Below are positions 23,652 through 35,742 of a stretch of 64,000 bases of DNA, piece after piece. The position numbers and the translations under genes are program-made. Position 1 is the first letter of the stretch. Each line of letters begins with the position of its first letter. The notes below the pieces were generated by a model that was not told where the DNA came from, searched no databases, and saw nothing but the letters and a program-made list of their open reading frames with translations. Source of the stretch: Sesamum alatum (Eukaryota; Streptophyta; Magnoliopsida; Lamiales; Pedaliaceae); contig JACGWO010000003.1 of NCBI GenBank assembly GCA_034509735.1, forward strand, positions 15,004,001-15,068,000. Reading direction: 5' to 3'.

Positions 23652-25154
23652 TGCTTCAAGGGGTTGTACCGTTGAAACTCCCGGGCGTTTGGTGTATCTC
23701 ATGAATAATAAAAACATACATATAACAATCGTGAAAGGCCATAGGGTTTAAAAGAAAGAGGGACGAAAACCATAAATCGGAAACCTACCAAATTGTCCTT
23801 TTCGTCTTCTAACCGGGTACTCGCGTTGTTCCCCATTTTGCTCCAAGATCTCGTATAGGAAACCCTCTAATTCGTACATGCAATCCGCCCACGCATCTTG
23901 ATCTTCGTGCTAGCAAAAGAAACAAGTGAATTTTTGGAGAGGACGGATTGATCAAACATTATTGAATTAACGAGATCAAATCCTCCTTAATGTTCAATTG
24001 TCAAACAAAAGAACAAGAAAAAGTGTTTTCTTAGAAGAGGAGGAGAGAGGGCACGACCGAGAGGGAGAGGGAGGGAGACGAGTAGTGTGTGTGTGTGTGT
24101 GTGTTTCAAGATTCATCATCTTTTTCAAAGTGTATACTTAGGAGTATTTATTAGAGGAGGAATCCTATTCCTCTTCTACTTTCCTACACTTTGAAGACTC
24201 CTCCATCGAGTAGGATTTGACCTTAGTCAAATCTTAGTTAAATTTCTAGCTTCTTGGTCCAAACCAATCTTAGCCATTTGATTCCTCCCTTTAATCTCAA
24301 CCATTGATTAATTTAATGGAATTTTAAGTCCCATTTTAAATACTCCAAAGGGCAATAAATAAATATATTGAATATAAATATTTATTCCAAGCCCATTAAA
24401 TTAATTTCTTAATAAATCTAATTTATTAGATAAATTCTTTTTATCTAATAAAAGGAATTAATTCTTCCCAAGAAACTAAGGACCCGATTAAATCCAATTT
24501 AATCGCTCCATTTCTCCAGATATGTAATCCGGAATTAAATACGTTATGTGTAAGGATTGTGTGTGACTCTTTAGGTTCAGCTTCAGCTAGACTTGGTTGG
24601 ATTCCTAGAATCTGCCGTCACCATGGGTGGCCGTCTAGCAACGGTCCATGGCACTAGAGACTAGGTGAATATACGGGGATGAACATTAGGCTTTACAATA
24701 CATCTATCCTTCCATCTACGGTCTCACCACTTAGGGTCTAGGGCACGGATTATGCAGGTACCCATTTTGGACCTAAGTGTCGGTCTGTTCTCTACTAAAC
24801 GCCGCAAGGGAAACCTTCCCTTCTGTTCAGTTACTGAGGCCACAGATTTTAGGGACAAGACACCGAGTATTTTGTGAGACACAACTGTCAACACCTTTTG
24901 ACAGGAGACAGATCCTTTCTTGGAAACTACTGTCACTTTATACACCGAAGCTGAACTAGATATGGCTTATGACTACTCAAGTGCATCTTTGGCAATCTCT
25001 CACCATACCTAAGATACAGTCCCGATGTACAGGTAAACTCAGCAATTCCTCAAGTCAAAGGACTTTGACCTGTACCGTTGGAACCGGGAACACATGTCAT
25101 ACCTAACCGACCCTACTCAAGGCCCTCCGTAAGACGGTTCCCGCGAGTCACCTA
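23652..25154 (-). repeat. B-family LTR fragment, rearranged at both ends
   Basis: It enters the LTR inside U5 (ATGCTTCAAGGGG; the last roughly 100 bases of the LTR are missing) and runs through the GT-rich tract near 24087, the TATTTATTAGAGG box near 24145 and the U3 block near 24622. At about 25146 an inner TCACCT has been joined to the terminal TCACCTATTCTAA, deleting the first part of the LTR. No target duplication is visible. Confidence 0.85.
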
Positions 25155-25587
25155 TTCTAATAATTTTGACAAGCCCATGGAGTTGAAAACCCAAGGTGTA
25201 ACATCACGGCGTGAATCAAGAAGAGCCACAAGGCCCATTGGAATGACAATGCGTTTATTACTTATGTAATAGTGTAGGACCACCCTAGACAAACCATAGA
25301 CTCACTGCGGGCTCAGTGGGTCGCATAGGTTGGGCTTGTGATCATCCTAACAGGGGTAAGCTATGTTTTCTGCATGCGATGTATTTATTTAAACGCTTTA
25401 TGAATATTAGATATTTATGCATGCTAAAATACTTAATGTGATGTGGTCTCGGTCATTATCAAACTCACATTTTGGTTGGACCAAATTAAATATTAGGACC
25501 CGAATGGACTTGGATTAAAATGGTATTTTTATCTATCCGAGCCTTCCATCCACAGCAATGTGGTGAGGAAGCTACCACTACCCAAAT
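25155..25587 (+). mobile_element. Second A leader fragment (plus strand)
   Basis: It matches the A leader at about 22320-22735 and 34910-35325: AAGGCCCATTGGAATGACAA, then the GACTCACTGCGGGCTCAGTGGGTC stem at 25298-25321, then TTCCATCCACAGCAATGTGG. It stops at CCCAAAT, exactly where hairpin H1 should begin, because the minus-strand A element is inserted at 25588. It is a different copy from the leader at 21372. Confidence 0.87.
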
Positions 25588-27807
25588 TGAAGGACAAGCG
25601 GATCCGCCCGGGAGCGCGAGCGGAAGCAAGAAAGCGAGAAATTGGTGCGTAAATTTAAATCTAATTCAAAATACGCGAATCCCAAGGGGTGTACCCTTGG
25701 ATGCTCAACCGGGCGTTCGATGTAGGATGTGTAAATATTAAAACATATATTTAAAACACATAGGCATAGATATATAAATGAAATCAATCAAAGCGTAATA
25801 AACCGTTACCTTTAATTGTTTAGCGTATGCTCCCGGCTACTAGCGTTGTTCCTTCTCCGGAATGCTCACGAAATCCAAACGTATGGATTCTCCAAAGGTG
25901 ATCCACACCACACCGGAAGAAACACACATTCTTCTTGCTAGAAAAGAACGGGTTTAGGAAGGAATCGGTTTAAGAGAAGAACACTATGAATTAGTGTTCT
26001 CTTAAACTTACTTTGTTCTTCTTCTTGATTCAAAATCAAGTGAAGAACACAAGTGTAAGAGAGGGAGAGAGCACGAAAATTGAGAGAGAGGAGAGGATTT
26101 TTTTCCCAGAAAAAGATTAATAATGAATCACTTATGCTTGGTGTTGTATATTCTCATATATATACAATTAATGTGATTATTGGAATGTGTCTAGGTTCAT
26201 CCAAGGATGTCTAGATTCATTCCAATCAATCACCATCAATTCTTCAATCAAGCCTACCAAAATTTATGGTATGATCAAATCATACCAAAAGGGAAGAGCT
26301 TGATTAGAGTTGATTTGTCTCTTTCCAAAAGAGACAAGTCAACATACCACCTAGCATGAAACATGGCTGATTTTGCTTCCTCCAAGGGAGCATGTCGGCC
26401 ATGTTGAATTAAGGGAAGAAGTCCAACTTCTTCCTATTCCAAATTAGGAATTATTTCTCCTCTCGGGTATAATTTAACGGACCGGGTTTTATCGTAATCC
26501 AATTACGACGAACCTAATATTAAATCTAATTTAATATCCACTTTAAATTATTCTCGTTGATCTTTTAATCCAATTAAAAGATCCAACGTCTCAACATCTC
26601 AACTTTCCATATTTAATCGAAAATCCAATTTACGATTAAATGAAAGCCTGATACAATATCGGCCCGTCCATCCAATGGACTTTCCCTTAAGTAATCCAAT
26701 ACTTATTTTTATCCTTCGAGGATTGACTCCAAGTCGATCTCTCAACCTCCTCGGTGATTTGTGTGTGACCCTTTAGGTTCACCCTCAGCTAGACTTGGGC
26801 CCGTGTCCCACAAGGGCCCGTTACCATGGGTGGCCGTCTAGCAACGGTCCATGGCACTAGAGACTTGGTGAATTGGCGTGAACATTTAGGCGCCGATTCC
26901 GTACGGGTATGATCCTTCCGTCTACCGTCTCCCGGCCTTAGTCTAGGGTATCGAATTGGGCGTCGGTTCCCATCCTCGACTAGGCATCTATGCTTAATAC
27001 TCGAGACCACGTATGCTTCATTGCATCGACACAGGAAACCATTCCCTGTTCGACCAACCACTGTGGCCACAGTTTCAAACAGCATGAACGTGTCTCCGAG
27101 TGCATAGGAGATACCTCTGTCACATACTGACAGGGGACGGATCCTCTTCTTGGAATCCACCATCCTCGCTACACATTCCGACTGCACTGGACAAGGCTTA
27201 TGATAATCATCTTACAGAATGATTACCTCTCGCCAGATCCAAGATACAGCCGTCCTGTGCACGCGACTGCCATGATTCCTCAAGTCTGAGGATTACTCCC
27301 GTACTATCGGAACCGGGGAAAACCAATCATACTGACCAAGCCTCCAAGGCTTCCATATGATGATCCCCGCGAGTCAGTCCAGTCGGCTCGACCCCAGTCG
27401 ACCAACCCATCAAAGATCGTGTAGGCGTCCCACGCCTGTCGCCGATGGAAACACGGCACTCATCCAATGAACACGACTCTTGACGCAAGTCTCAATAGGA
27501 CTCTCGATGCCCTGTCTTGAGGTCCTCGACTTGGAACGTTTCAGACCCAACTCTTAATCAGTTGGTTTCATGAACCACCATCCAATGCGTGGCCCAACTG
27601 CACGAGTTGTTATCCATGGTCTGTGGGCTTTGTTGCGATATAAGTTAAACACCGTTTTATCAAATGTAAGATGAGCGCAACAAAGAAGGTACCATTGGTG
27701 ACGAATACTCATCTTATTCATCACATAATAATATTACATTTACATCAAGTTGTCAGATAGGTTACAAATCGCCAAACCTATTGGCTTTCTGGTCACCTAT
27801 TCTAACA
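25588..27807 (-). repeat. 3' LTR (A family) of the minus-strand A element
   Basis: A full 2220-bp LTR from TGAAGGACAAGCGGATCCG to CACCTATTCTAACA, with the polypurine tract beside it at 27808. The U5 hairpin lies near 25680-25702 and the U3 block near 26818. The left flank CAAAT (25583-25587) is the expected target duplication. The other end of the element has been lost, so the second copy cannot be checked. Confidence 0.95.
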
Positions 27808-27823
27808 ATCTCCCACTTGACCT
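27808..27823 (-). promoter_or_regulatory. Polypurine tract of the minus-strand A element
   Basis: AGGTCAAGTGGGAGAT on the element strand, directly next to the 3' LTR and identical to the tracts of the B element. Confidence 0.9.
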
Positions 27824-29440
27824 AAAGCCAATCACCCATTGGCCTCAAACCTCTTATTCAGATGGTGAGTATGGGCAACTTGTGACATGGGCTTAGCAAG
27901 TGGATCTGCTATGTTTTCTGCGGAGCTGACTCGGTCCAACCGAACGTCACTCGTGCTATCCATCTTTCTAAGCAGATGGTAGCGTCTAAGAATATGCTTG
28001 GATTGTGATGAGATCTCGGTTCCTTTGCTAGCGCTATTGCCCGGTTGTTTATCATAAAAGATAATTACAGGCTTAGAAATGCTAGGTACTACATCCAACC
28101 CTTGGATGTAGCTCATCAACCAAACCACTCCTTAACAGCTTCCAAAGCTGCTATGTATTCAAAATTGTATGGTGGAGTCTGCCGTGGTAGCCTGCTTGGA
28201 ACTCTTCCAAGCAACCACGCCACCATTAAGTCTGAACACATAACCTGACTGAGACTTGGCATCATCGTCATCCGACTGGATGCTAGCGTCGCTATAGCCT
28301 TCCAATATCAACTCTCCACCGCCATAGATTAAGAACATGTCCTTAGTCCTTTTCAGGTACTTTAGGATAGTCTTGACTATGCTCCAGTGTGCCTCCCCGG
28401 CACACGACTGATATCGGCTAGTTACGCTCAAAGCGAAAGCCACATCAGGTCTAGTGCACTGAACAACATACTGTATGCTACCTACAGCTGAAGTATAGGG
28501 GATGTCCAACATCCTTTTAAGCTCCTCATCAGTCTTAGGAGACTGCTTCTTGGATAACTTAATTCCATACCTCATAGGAAGGAATCCTCGTTTTGAGTTC
28601 TCCATCTTGAATCTCTTCAAGACTTTCTCAATGTACGAGGACTGGAACATCCCTAACATCCTTTTAGATCTATCCCTGTAGATCTTGATGCCAAGGATGT
28701 AGGAATGCCTCGCCCATATCCTTCATGGAGAATTGCGTTGACAACCAAGCTTTAGTGGTACCCAACATCTTAGCATCATTCCCAATGAGCAAGATGTCAT
28801 CCACGTAAAGCACCAGAAACGCAACTGAGCTCCCACTGATCTTCTTGTATACACAAGGATCGGACTCGTTCTTGATGAAATCATATCCCCGTATGACTTC
28901 ATCAAAACGTATGTTCCAGCTTCGGGAAGCTTGTTTGAGGCCATAGATGGACCTTTGGAGACGGCAGACCTTCTGCTCTTCTCCAACAGTTGTGAAACCC
29001 TCCAGCTTGATCCATATAGATCTCTTTCTCTACGAAATCGTTGAGGAAGGCCGTTTTCACGTCCATCTGCCATATTTCATAGTCATACCATGCTGCTATG
29101 GCAAGTAGTATCCGAATGGACTTGGTCATTGCTACGGGGAGTAGGTTTCCTCAAAATCGACCTTGGGTCGTTGAGTGTAACCTTTCGCCACAAGCCTGGC
29201 TTTGAAGGTTGTAACCTCCCCGTCAGCTCCAAGCTTACGTTTGTAGACCCATTTACACCCTACGGGTTTAACCCCTTTGGGTGGATCTACTAGGGTCCAA
29301 ACCTTGTTTGTACCCATCGAGTCCATCTCGGATTTTCATGGCCTCAAGCCACTTGTCCGAATCGATGTCCGACATCGCTTCTCCATATGTCTTCGGATCA
29401 TTATCCAACTGACCGGTCAGGCCCAGAAATCAATACCTAT
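27824..29440 (-). pseudogene. RT and RNase H of the minus-strand A element (decayed)
   Basis: Read right to left, the region holds the SDKWLEAMKSEMDSMG lead-in, an open RT piece at 29132-29326 (TTFKARLVAKGYTQ), the KTAFLN..VEKEIYMDQ block near 29040, a frameshifted YVDD region near 28790, an open run at 28159-28659 covering the end of RT and the first RNase H half (SDAS and DSTI blocks), and the RNase H end at 27832-28128. In that end the catalytic D is kept, but the following NNGA is rewritten by an indel (YDKQPGN). RT copies element RNA into DNA and RNase H removes the RNA; this copy cannot. Confidence 0.9.
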
Positions 29441-29838
29441 CAGGTGCATGGGATACTCTGGCCGACCTACGGAGGACTGGAACACTATCAGTGGGAACTT
29501 TTGGCTCAGATGTCACTGCCGCCTCTTGGGGTACCTCACTTGATTCCTCAAGGAGTACCTCATTACGTTGACTATCCGATGGAAAACCTTTTTCCAAGAA
29601 CACTGCGTTTTCGCGAGACAAAAACCTTTTGCTCGGAGGGATCATAGAAATAATACCCCGCAGTTTCTTTTGGATAGCTGATGAACCTGCATAAACTAGA
29701 CCTCGAGTCCAGTTTATCTCCCACTAATCTCTTGACATATGCGGGGCAACCCCACACTTTCAAGTATTTGTAGGAGGCAGGCTTGCCATGCCATATCTCA
29801 TTATGGCGTCTGGGATACCTTTTTAGATGGAGCCAAGT
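29441..29838 (-). pseudogene. Integrase C-terminal block and linker of the minus-strand A element
   Basis: Two overlapping open pieces (29430-29645 and 29572-29763) encode KVWGCPAYVKRLVGDKLDSR, the YPKETAGYYFYDPSEQKVF block and the acidic linker EVLLEESSE. A one-base shift near 29610 separates them. The equivalent region in the plus-strand A element is one continuous frame. Confidence 0.87.
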
Positions 29839-30936
29839 TCAAAACTTTGGCCGCCGTCTCAAGAGCGTAACCCCAGAAGGAAAGGGGTAGTTCGGTAAAC
29901 TCATCATGGATCGAACCATGTCCAACAAGGTCCGATTCCTCCTTTCAGACACACCATTAAGCTGCGGTGTTCCAGGAGGGGTCCACTGAGAGAGAATCCC
30001 ATTCTCTTTTAGATAATCAGTGACCTCACCACTCAAATACTCTCCACCTCGGTCCGACCGAAGGGCTTTGATCTTTCGACCGGTTTGGTTCTCTACTTCA
30101 AGTCTGTATTCCTTAAACCTTCCAAAGGCTTCAGACTTGTACCTCATCAGGTAAACATAACCATACCGTGAGTGATCATCGGTAAAAGTTATGAAGTACG
30201 AGTACCCACCTCTAGCTTGAGTATTTAGTGGACCACAGACATCTGTGTGGATCAAATCCAACAGACCACTGGCTAGCGTACTTTGTCCAATAAAGGGTTT
30301 CTTGGTCATCTTTTCCTTTAGACAGGATTCGCAGGTCGGTAGGTTGTCCAAATCGTCTATTTCTAGACTCTTTGAGTCCACCAACCTTCTTATCCTATCT
30401 TTAGAGATATGACCTAACCTCGCATGCCATATCTGTGCGTTATTATGATCATCACGTTTTCGTTTGTGTTCTGCAGTCATAATCCAATTAGACTGTTGAA
30501 GTATGTACAGACCGTTGACCAATGTACCAAGCAAATGAGAAATACCATCTTTGATAATGAAAAAATCATTTTTATTGATGGTAAATTCATATCCCTCCTT
30601 ATTAAGGACCGGGATGGAAACAATGTTTTTAATCATGCTAGGTACATAGAAACAGTCGTTCAGTACAATCCTAACATGACTACTAATGGCTAACTCTAGT
30701 GATCCTACGGCCTCCGCGGCAGCAGCCTTGCTATCGCCTAGCCTCAGGATCATCTCATCCTTGGTTAGCCTTCTGCTTCTTTGCAGTGCCTGCAAATCAT
30801 TGCAGATGTGAGCACCACACCCAGTATCCAATACCCATGAAGCAGAATTAGTAATCATATTTACATCAACCACATACATACCTGCATTGGAGAGGAGTTG
30901 TTGGCACTCCTCTTCCAATGCCCTTTCCCTTGGCAA
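29839..30936 (-). CDS. Protease, GAG-pre-integrase and integrase core of the minus-strand A element (open fragment of pol)
   Basis: An open frame of 365 codons and the best-kept part of this element. The protease signature DTG is at residues 37-39 (DTGCGAHICNDL). The integrase HHCC zinc domain (WHARLGHIS ... CESC) follows, then the catalytic core with HTDVCGPL, RSDRGGEYLS and NGVSERRNR, giving all three acidic residues of DD35E. The frame fails near 29880, where the SFWGYAL block is frameshifted. The internal Met is not a natural start: it is a piece of the gag-pol polyprotein whose gag part overlaps at 30861-31337 in another frame. Confidence 0.85.
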   Translation of the reverse strand: MPRERALEEECQQLLSNAGMYVVDVNMITNSASWVLDTGCGAHICNDLQALQRSRRLTKDEMILRLGDSKAAAAEAVGSLELAISSHVRIVLNDCFYVPSMIKNIVSIPVLNKEGYEFTINKNDFFIIKDGISHLLGTLVNGLYILQQSNWIMTAEHKRKRDDHNNAQIWHARLGHISKDRIRRLVDSKSLEIDDLDNLPTCESCLKEKMTKKPFIGQSTLASGLLDLIHTDVCGPLNTQARGGYSYFITFTDDHSRYGYVYLMRYKSEAFGRFKEYRLEVENQTGRKIKALRSDRGGEYLSGEVTDYLKENGILSQWTPPGTPQLNGVSERRNRTLLDMVRSMMSLPNYPFPSGVTLLRRRPKF

Positions 30937-31741
30937 TGCATGCAGACATCATTTGCCTTGGACCGCTGAGAACCACGAGCCTTCCCTTTCCCTTTGCTCG
31001 GTCCAACCGGAGCAACAGGGACGCCCGGAGCGTGAGTAGGGGCCACAACCGTCTTCCCTTTGCCCTTCTTCCTCTTCCAGCGTCTGGCCCTCTTGCCATT
31101 CGCCTTGGAGGTCGAAGCCCCTCCTATCAATACCGTCGGCGCCGACTTGTGGATCGTTGCCTCGTATTGGACCAGCATGTTGATCAACTCATGAATAGAC
31201 TTCTCAAGTCCGTTCATGTTGTAGTTTACAACAAACGGGTCATAGGATGGAGGAAGCGACTGGAGGATCACGTCAATGTACGTGTCATTGTTAAGCCCAA
31301 CTTTAAGGTCCTCGAGTTTCTCCACTAGGGAGAGCATCTTGACCCCATGACTCTGTACAGACGCTCCTTCAGCGAGCTTGGTGCCAAAGAATGTTTTGTG
31401 GCAGAATATCTAATATGCCTATCCGGAACCGCATAAACCTCGTTCATGCGGAGCATTATGGCGGAGACGTTGTCCAGCCTCTCATACTGCTTCTGGATGT
31501 CGTTAGACATCGAAGCCAGTATGATACTGCGTACTTTCCGGTTGTCCGCATGCCACTTCTCGAACGTCAAAGGTTCTTCAGGCGTGGACCCCTCCGGTAA
31601 GTCGCTCGGTGTCGGCTCGTCCAAGACGTAGCCTTAGTTCTTGAAACCGAGGACAATCCTCAGGTTTCTCAGCATGTCCGAGTAGTTCGGTCCGTTGAAT
31701 TTGTTAGTCTCAAGAATCATGGTTAACGGGTTCTTAGACAT
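30937..31741 (-). pseudogene. gag of the minus-strand A element (frameshifted)
   Basis: The start codon is at 31739-31741 (MSKNPLTMILETNKFNG type). The capsid region spans 31325-31624 and then, in another frame, 31337-30861, where a K/R-rich segment leads to CMHCQGKGHWKR of the CCHC zinc knuckle. The final Cys is lost by a frameshift near 30895. A stop in the DYVLD region near 31635 separates the first 35 codons. TATTTATA lies 100 bases upstream of the start. Confidence 0.88.
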
Positions 31742-33172
31742 ATCTACATTATTAAAAAATGTAAAGCAGAAATTAGCAGATGATGGTAATATTATTGTTC
31801 AAGTTGAAGACTTGGTCTTTTAGTCTTTAACCCTCCCACTATTTATACGAAAGTCCGCCACACTCAAGCGGAGTTTCGGGAAACCATTTCCTAGTGAGCT
31901 TGGGATCCACAAGCGTAATCTCCATGCCCCGCTTTTACGATTCACATGAAGAAGACCTTGTGGGAGATATCCAATATCATTCTCATCCAATGAGATTCCC
32001 AAGATATTTTGCCGCACCTATTCACATGGTCCCGAGGACTCCAAGCGAACCATGTTACCCAGTGTTGGGCCCGACCCATAAACTAAATCATGCCTCAAAC
32101 TGTCGCCCCCACGACTCGTGAGACAGGGAGAGCGCAGTCTTTTTGTTCACAATAATAGTGCAGCTTTCCCCTAGTCCAAGTGTGCCACGACTCGTGAGAC
32201 CACACTTGGGTAGTGGTGGCTTCCTCACCACATTGATGTGGATGGAAGGCTCGGACAAACCAAAATATTTAATTTGGTCCAACCAAATGAGAGTTTGTGT
32301 ATGACCGAGACCTTATCACATTATTGTGTTTTAGCATGCATAAATATCCAATATTTAAAGCGATAAATAAATACGCCGCATGCAGAAAACATAGCATACC
32401 CCTGTTTAGGATGATCACAAGCCCAACCTATGCGACCCACTGAGCCCGCAGTGAGTCTATGGTCTGTCTAGGGTGGTCCTAAATTATTACAATAATAATA
32501 AACCCATTGTCATTCCAATGGGCCTTGAAGTGCTTCTTGATGCTACTCCTTGGGGTCTCCGACTCCTATTGCTTGTTAAAATTGAAATCTCACCAATCCT
32601 ATCTACTCTCATTACAACTGAAAGTAATACATCAGTAATAAAGAAAACAAGCCTTAATATCATGAGGCTGAAAATACGGGAGATGATAGTCCCAAAAACA
32701 AGAGGCACGAAGGCCCCACCCAACAAAAACTAAATGATCATACATTCATCCATACATAAGGTCTAGGGCTCTTGTAATCATCCCATGTTGATTCCATCAA
32801 CTCACATAACATAATTATTCCAAATAATCATGCATAAATAACCAATGGATATTCCAAATACCCAAGTGATGTCCAACATCACAAAAGCATAAATATACAA
32901 ATAATATGCAAAATTTAAATTTTAAATTTAATGGACATTTTAAACAATGCATCCAATGCATGTATTAATCCCAAATTAATTAAGCAAATTTAATTCAAGG
33001 AATAATCTAATTATTCCAAAATCAAATATGCAAAATTAATATATTTTTCAGAATATTGTGCAGAAAATACAGAAAATCAAATTTTCCGGAAAAAGTCGAA
33101 AAACGGCACAAAACGGCCCAACCGCTGTGCTGCCCGGCCGGCCGCGCGTAGGCAGCAAGCCTGCGCGCCCTT
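31742..33172 (-). mobile_element. Leader of the minus-strand A element, truncated
   Basis: A gene-free leader with the usual landmarks in reverse order: TATTTATA at 31840-31847, hairpin H2 near 32094-32125, hairpin H1 at about 32177-32210, the CCACTGAGCCCGCAGTGAG stem near 32436-32459, the GGGACTATC block near 32690, and a GC-rich block at 33118-33172. There it breaks, and a plus-strand RT fragment follows. It is an inverted copy of 34330-35742. Confidence 0.88.
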
Positions 33173-33409
33173 AGTGGCTTGAGGCCATGAAATCCGAAAT
33201 GGACTCGATGGGTACAGACTAGGTTTGGACTTGTGGACCCACCCAAAGGGGTAAAACCCGTAGGGTGTAAATGGGTCAACAAACGTAATCTTGGAGCTGA
33301 CGGGTAGGTTACAACCTCAAAACCAAGATTGTGGTGAAAGGTTACACTCAACGACCCAGGGTCGATTTTGAGGAAACCCAGTCGCCCGTAGCAATGGCTA
33401 AGTCCATTC
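33173..33409 (+). pseudogene. Orphan RT fragment (A type)
   Basis: Reads AGTGGCTTGAGGCCATGAAA onward, matching 39729-39965 of the neighbouring A pol (LEAMKSEMDSMGT, VKPVG, TTFKAR region) with several stops and indels. It is sandwiched between a reversed leader and the 3' half of an A-LTR and has no element context of its own. Confidence 0.85.
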
Positions 33410-33945
33410 TAGGAAAAAGAGAAAGACAAAAATCCTCTCCTCTCTCTCAAACTCTCGGCCTCTCTCCCTCTCTTACACTTGTGTTCTTCACTTGATTTTG
33501 AATCAAGAAGAAGAACAAAGTAAGTTTAAGAGAGCACTAATTCATAGTGTTCTTCTCTTAAACCGATTCCATCTTAAACCCGTTCTTTTCTAGCAAGAAG
33601 AACGTGTGTTTTCTTCCGGTGTGGTGTGGATATCACCTTTGGAGAATCCATACGTTTGGATTTCGTGAGCATTCCGGAGAAGGAACAACGCAAGTAGCCG
33701 GGAGCATACGCTAAATAATCAAAGGTAACGGTTTATTACGCTTGAATTGATTTAATATACATCTATGCCCTATGTGTTTAAATATATGTTTCTAATATTT
33801 ACACATCCTACATCGAACGCCTGGTTGAGTACCCAAGGGAACACCCTTTGGGATTCGTATTTTAAATTAGATTTGATTTAATTTACGCACATTTCACGCT
33901 TTCTCGCTTTCGCTCGCGCTCCCGGGCGGATCCGCTTGTTCTTCA
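33410..33945 (+). repeat. A-family 5' LTR, 3' part
   Basis: It starts inside the LTR at AGGAAAAAGAGAAAGACAAA (equivalent to 51950) and ends GGCGGATCCGCTTGTTCTTCA. The U5 hairpin, slightly worn, is at 33832-33852. A primer-binding site follows two bases later, so it serves as the 5' LTR of the plus-strand A element. Its first 1.6 kb are missing. Confidence 0.92.
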
Positions 33946-33947
33946 AG

Positions 33948-33959
33948 TGGTATTAGAGC
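33948..33959 (+). promoter_or_regulatory. Primer-binding site, initiator tRNA-Met type (one change)
   Basis: TGGTATTAGAGC, one C-to-T change from the perfect complement TGGTATCAGAGC, two bases after the LTR. Confidence 0.88.
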
Positions 33960-35742
33960 CCGGTTCGATGTAAGGGGCATAGATCTATGTGTTTGGCATT
34001 ATCTACTTGCTTTTAAATGGCTTTATTGGCATGTTAGATTGTATAAATATATGAGAGTAATATGATACTTCAATTGTTTGGATTTAATGGACTTTTGGCA
34101 TGCTTTATTTTGCTAGATTGGATCTGAAATTGCATGCTTATTTTCAGAATAATATTAATGTTATTGTGCTGAAACAGTTTAAAAATAAATAAATAAAAAA
34201 ATTGATCGGGCCGGCAGTGGCCACGCGCATGCGGGCGCCTGCGCGCGCACCATGCGGATGGATGTTGCGCGCAGCCGGCCGCTGCTGGCCGAGGCCAGCG
34301 CGCGCGGCACAGAGCACGCGCGCGCGGGCTGCTCTATGCGCGCGGCCGGCCGGCCAGCACAACGGCTGGGTCGTTTGTGCCGTTTTTCGACTTTTTCCGG
34401 AAAATTTAATTTTCTGTATTTTCTGCACAATATTCTAAAAATATATTAATTTTGCATTTTTGATATTGGAATAATTGGATTATTCCTTGAATTAAATTTG
34501 CTTAATCAATTTGGGATTAATACATGCATTGGATGCATTGTTTAAAATATCCATTAAGTTTGAAATTTGAATTTTGCATATGATTTGTATGTTTATACTT
34601 TTGTGATGTTGGACATCACTTGGGTACTTGGAATATCCATTAGTATTTATGCATGATTATTTGGAATAATTATGTTATGTGTGTTGATGGAATCAACATG
34701 GGATGATCACAAGAGCCCTAGACCTTATGTATGGATGAATGTATGATCATTTATTTTTCTGTTGGGTGGGGCCTGCGTGCCTCTTGTTTTCGGGACTATC
34801 ATCTCCCGTATTATCAGCCTCATGATGTTAAGGCTTGTTTTCTTTATTACCAATGTATTACTTTCAGTTATAATGAGAGTAGATAGGATTGGTGAGGTTT
34901 TACTTTTAACAAGCAATTGGAGTCGGAGACCACAAGGAGGAGCATCAAGGCATGAAACAAGAAGCACTTCAAGGCCCATTGGAATGACAATGGGTTTATT
35001 ATTATTGTAATAATTTAGGACCACCCTAGACAGACCATAGACTCACTGCAGGCCCAATAGGTCGCATAGGTTGGGCTTGTGATCATCCTAACAAGGGTAT
35101 GCTATGTTTTATGTATGCGGCGTTTTTATTTATCGCTTTAAATATTGGATATTTATGCATGCTAAAACACCATAATGTGATGAGCTCTCGGTCACACTCA
35201 AAACTCTCATTTGGTTGGACCAAATTAAATATTAGGCCCAGAACGGACTTGGATCAAAATGGTATTTTGGTCTGTCCGAGCCTTCCATCCACAGCAATGT
35301 GGTGAGGAAGCTGCCACTACCCAAGTGTGGTCTCACGAGTCGTGGCACACTTGGAATAGGGGAAAACTGCACCATTGTTGTGAACAAAAAGACTGCGCTC
35401 GCTGTTTCCCTGTCTCACGAGTCGTGGGGGCGATAGTTTGAGGTATGATTTGGTTGATGGGTCGGGCCTAACACTGAGTAACATGGTTCGCTTGAGTCCT
35501 TGGAACCATGCGAATAGATGAGGCAAAATATCTTGGGAATCTCATTGGATGAGAATGATATTAGATATCTGCCACGAGGTCTTCTTCATGTGAATCGTAA
35601 AAGCGAGGCATGGAGATTACGCTTGTGGATCCCAAGCCCCCTAGGAAATGGTTTCCCGAAACTTCGCTTGAGAGTGGCGGACTGTAATATAAATAGTGGG
35701 AGGGTTAAAGACTAAAATACCAAGTCTTCAACTTGAACAATA
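33960..35742 (+). mobile_element. Leader of the plus-strand A element, part before the solo LTR
   Basis: A complete A leader: GC-rich block 34205-34375, GGGACTATCATCTCCCG block near 34793, GACTCACTGCAGGCCCAATAGGTC stem near 35039-35062, hairpin H1 at 35321-35354, hairpin H2 at 35402-35436, TATAAATA at 35688-35695. It is interrupted at 35742 and its last 55 bases are found at 37283-37337. The end CAATA at 35738-35742 is the left target duplication of the solo LTR. Confidence 0.9.

Noticed and set aside
34762..35010. Similar 80-codon frames in two A leaders (34762-35010 plus, 32487-32726 minus)
   Set aside because: The two leaders are near-identical DNA, so similar frames are expected. The other A leader (22179-22427) and B and D leaders do not keep the frame.
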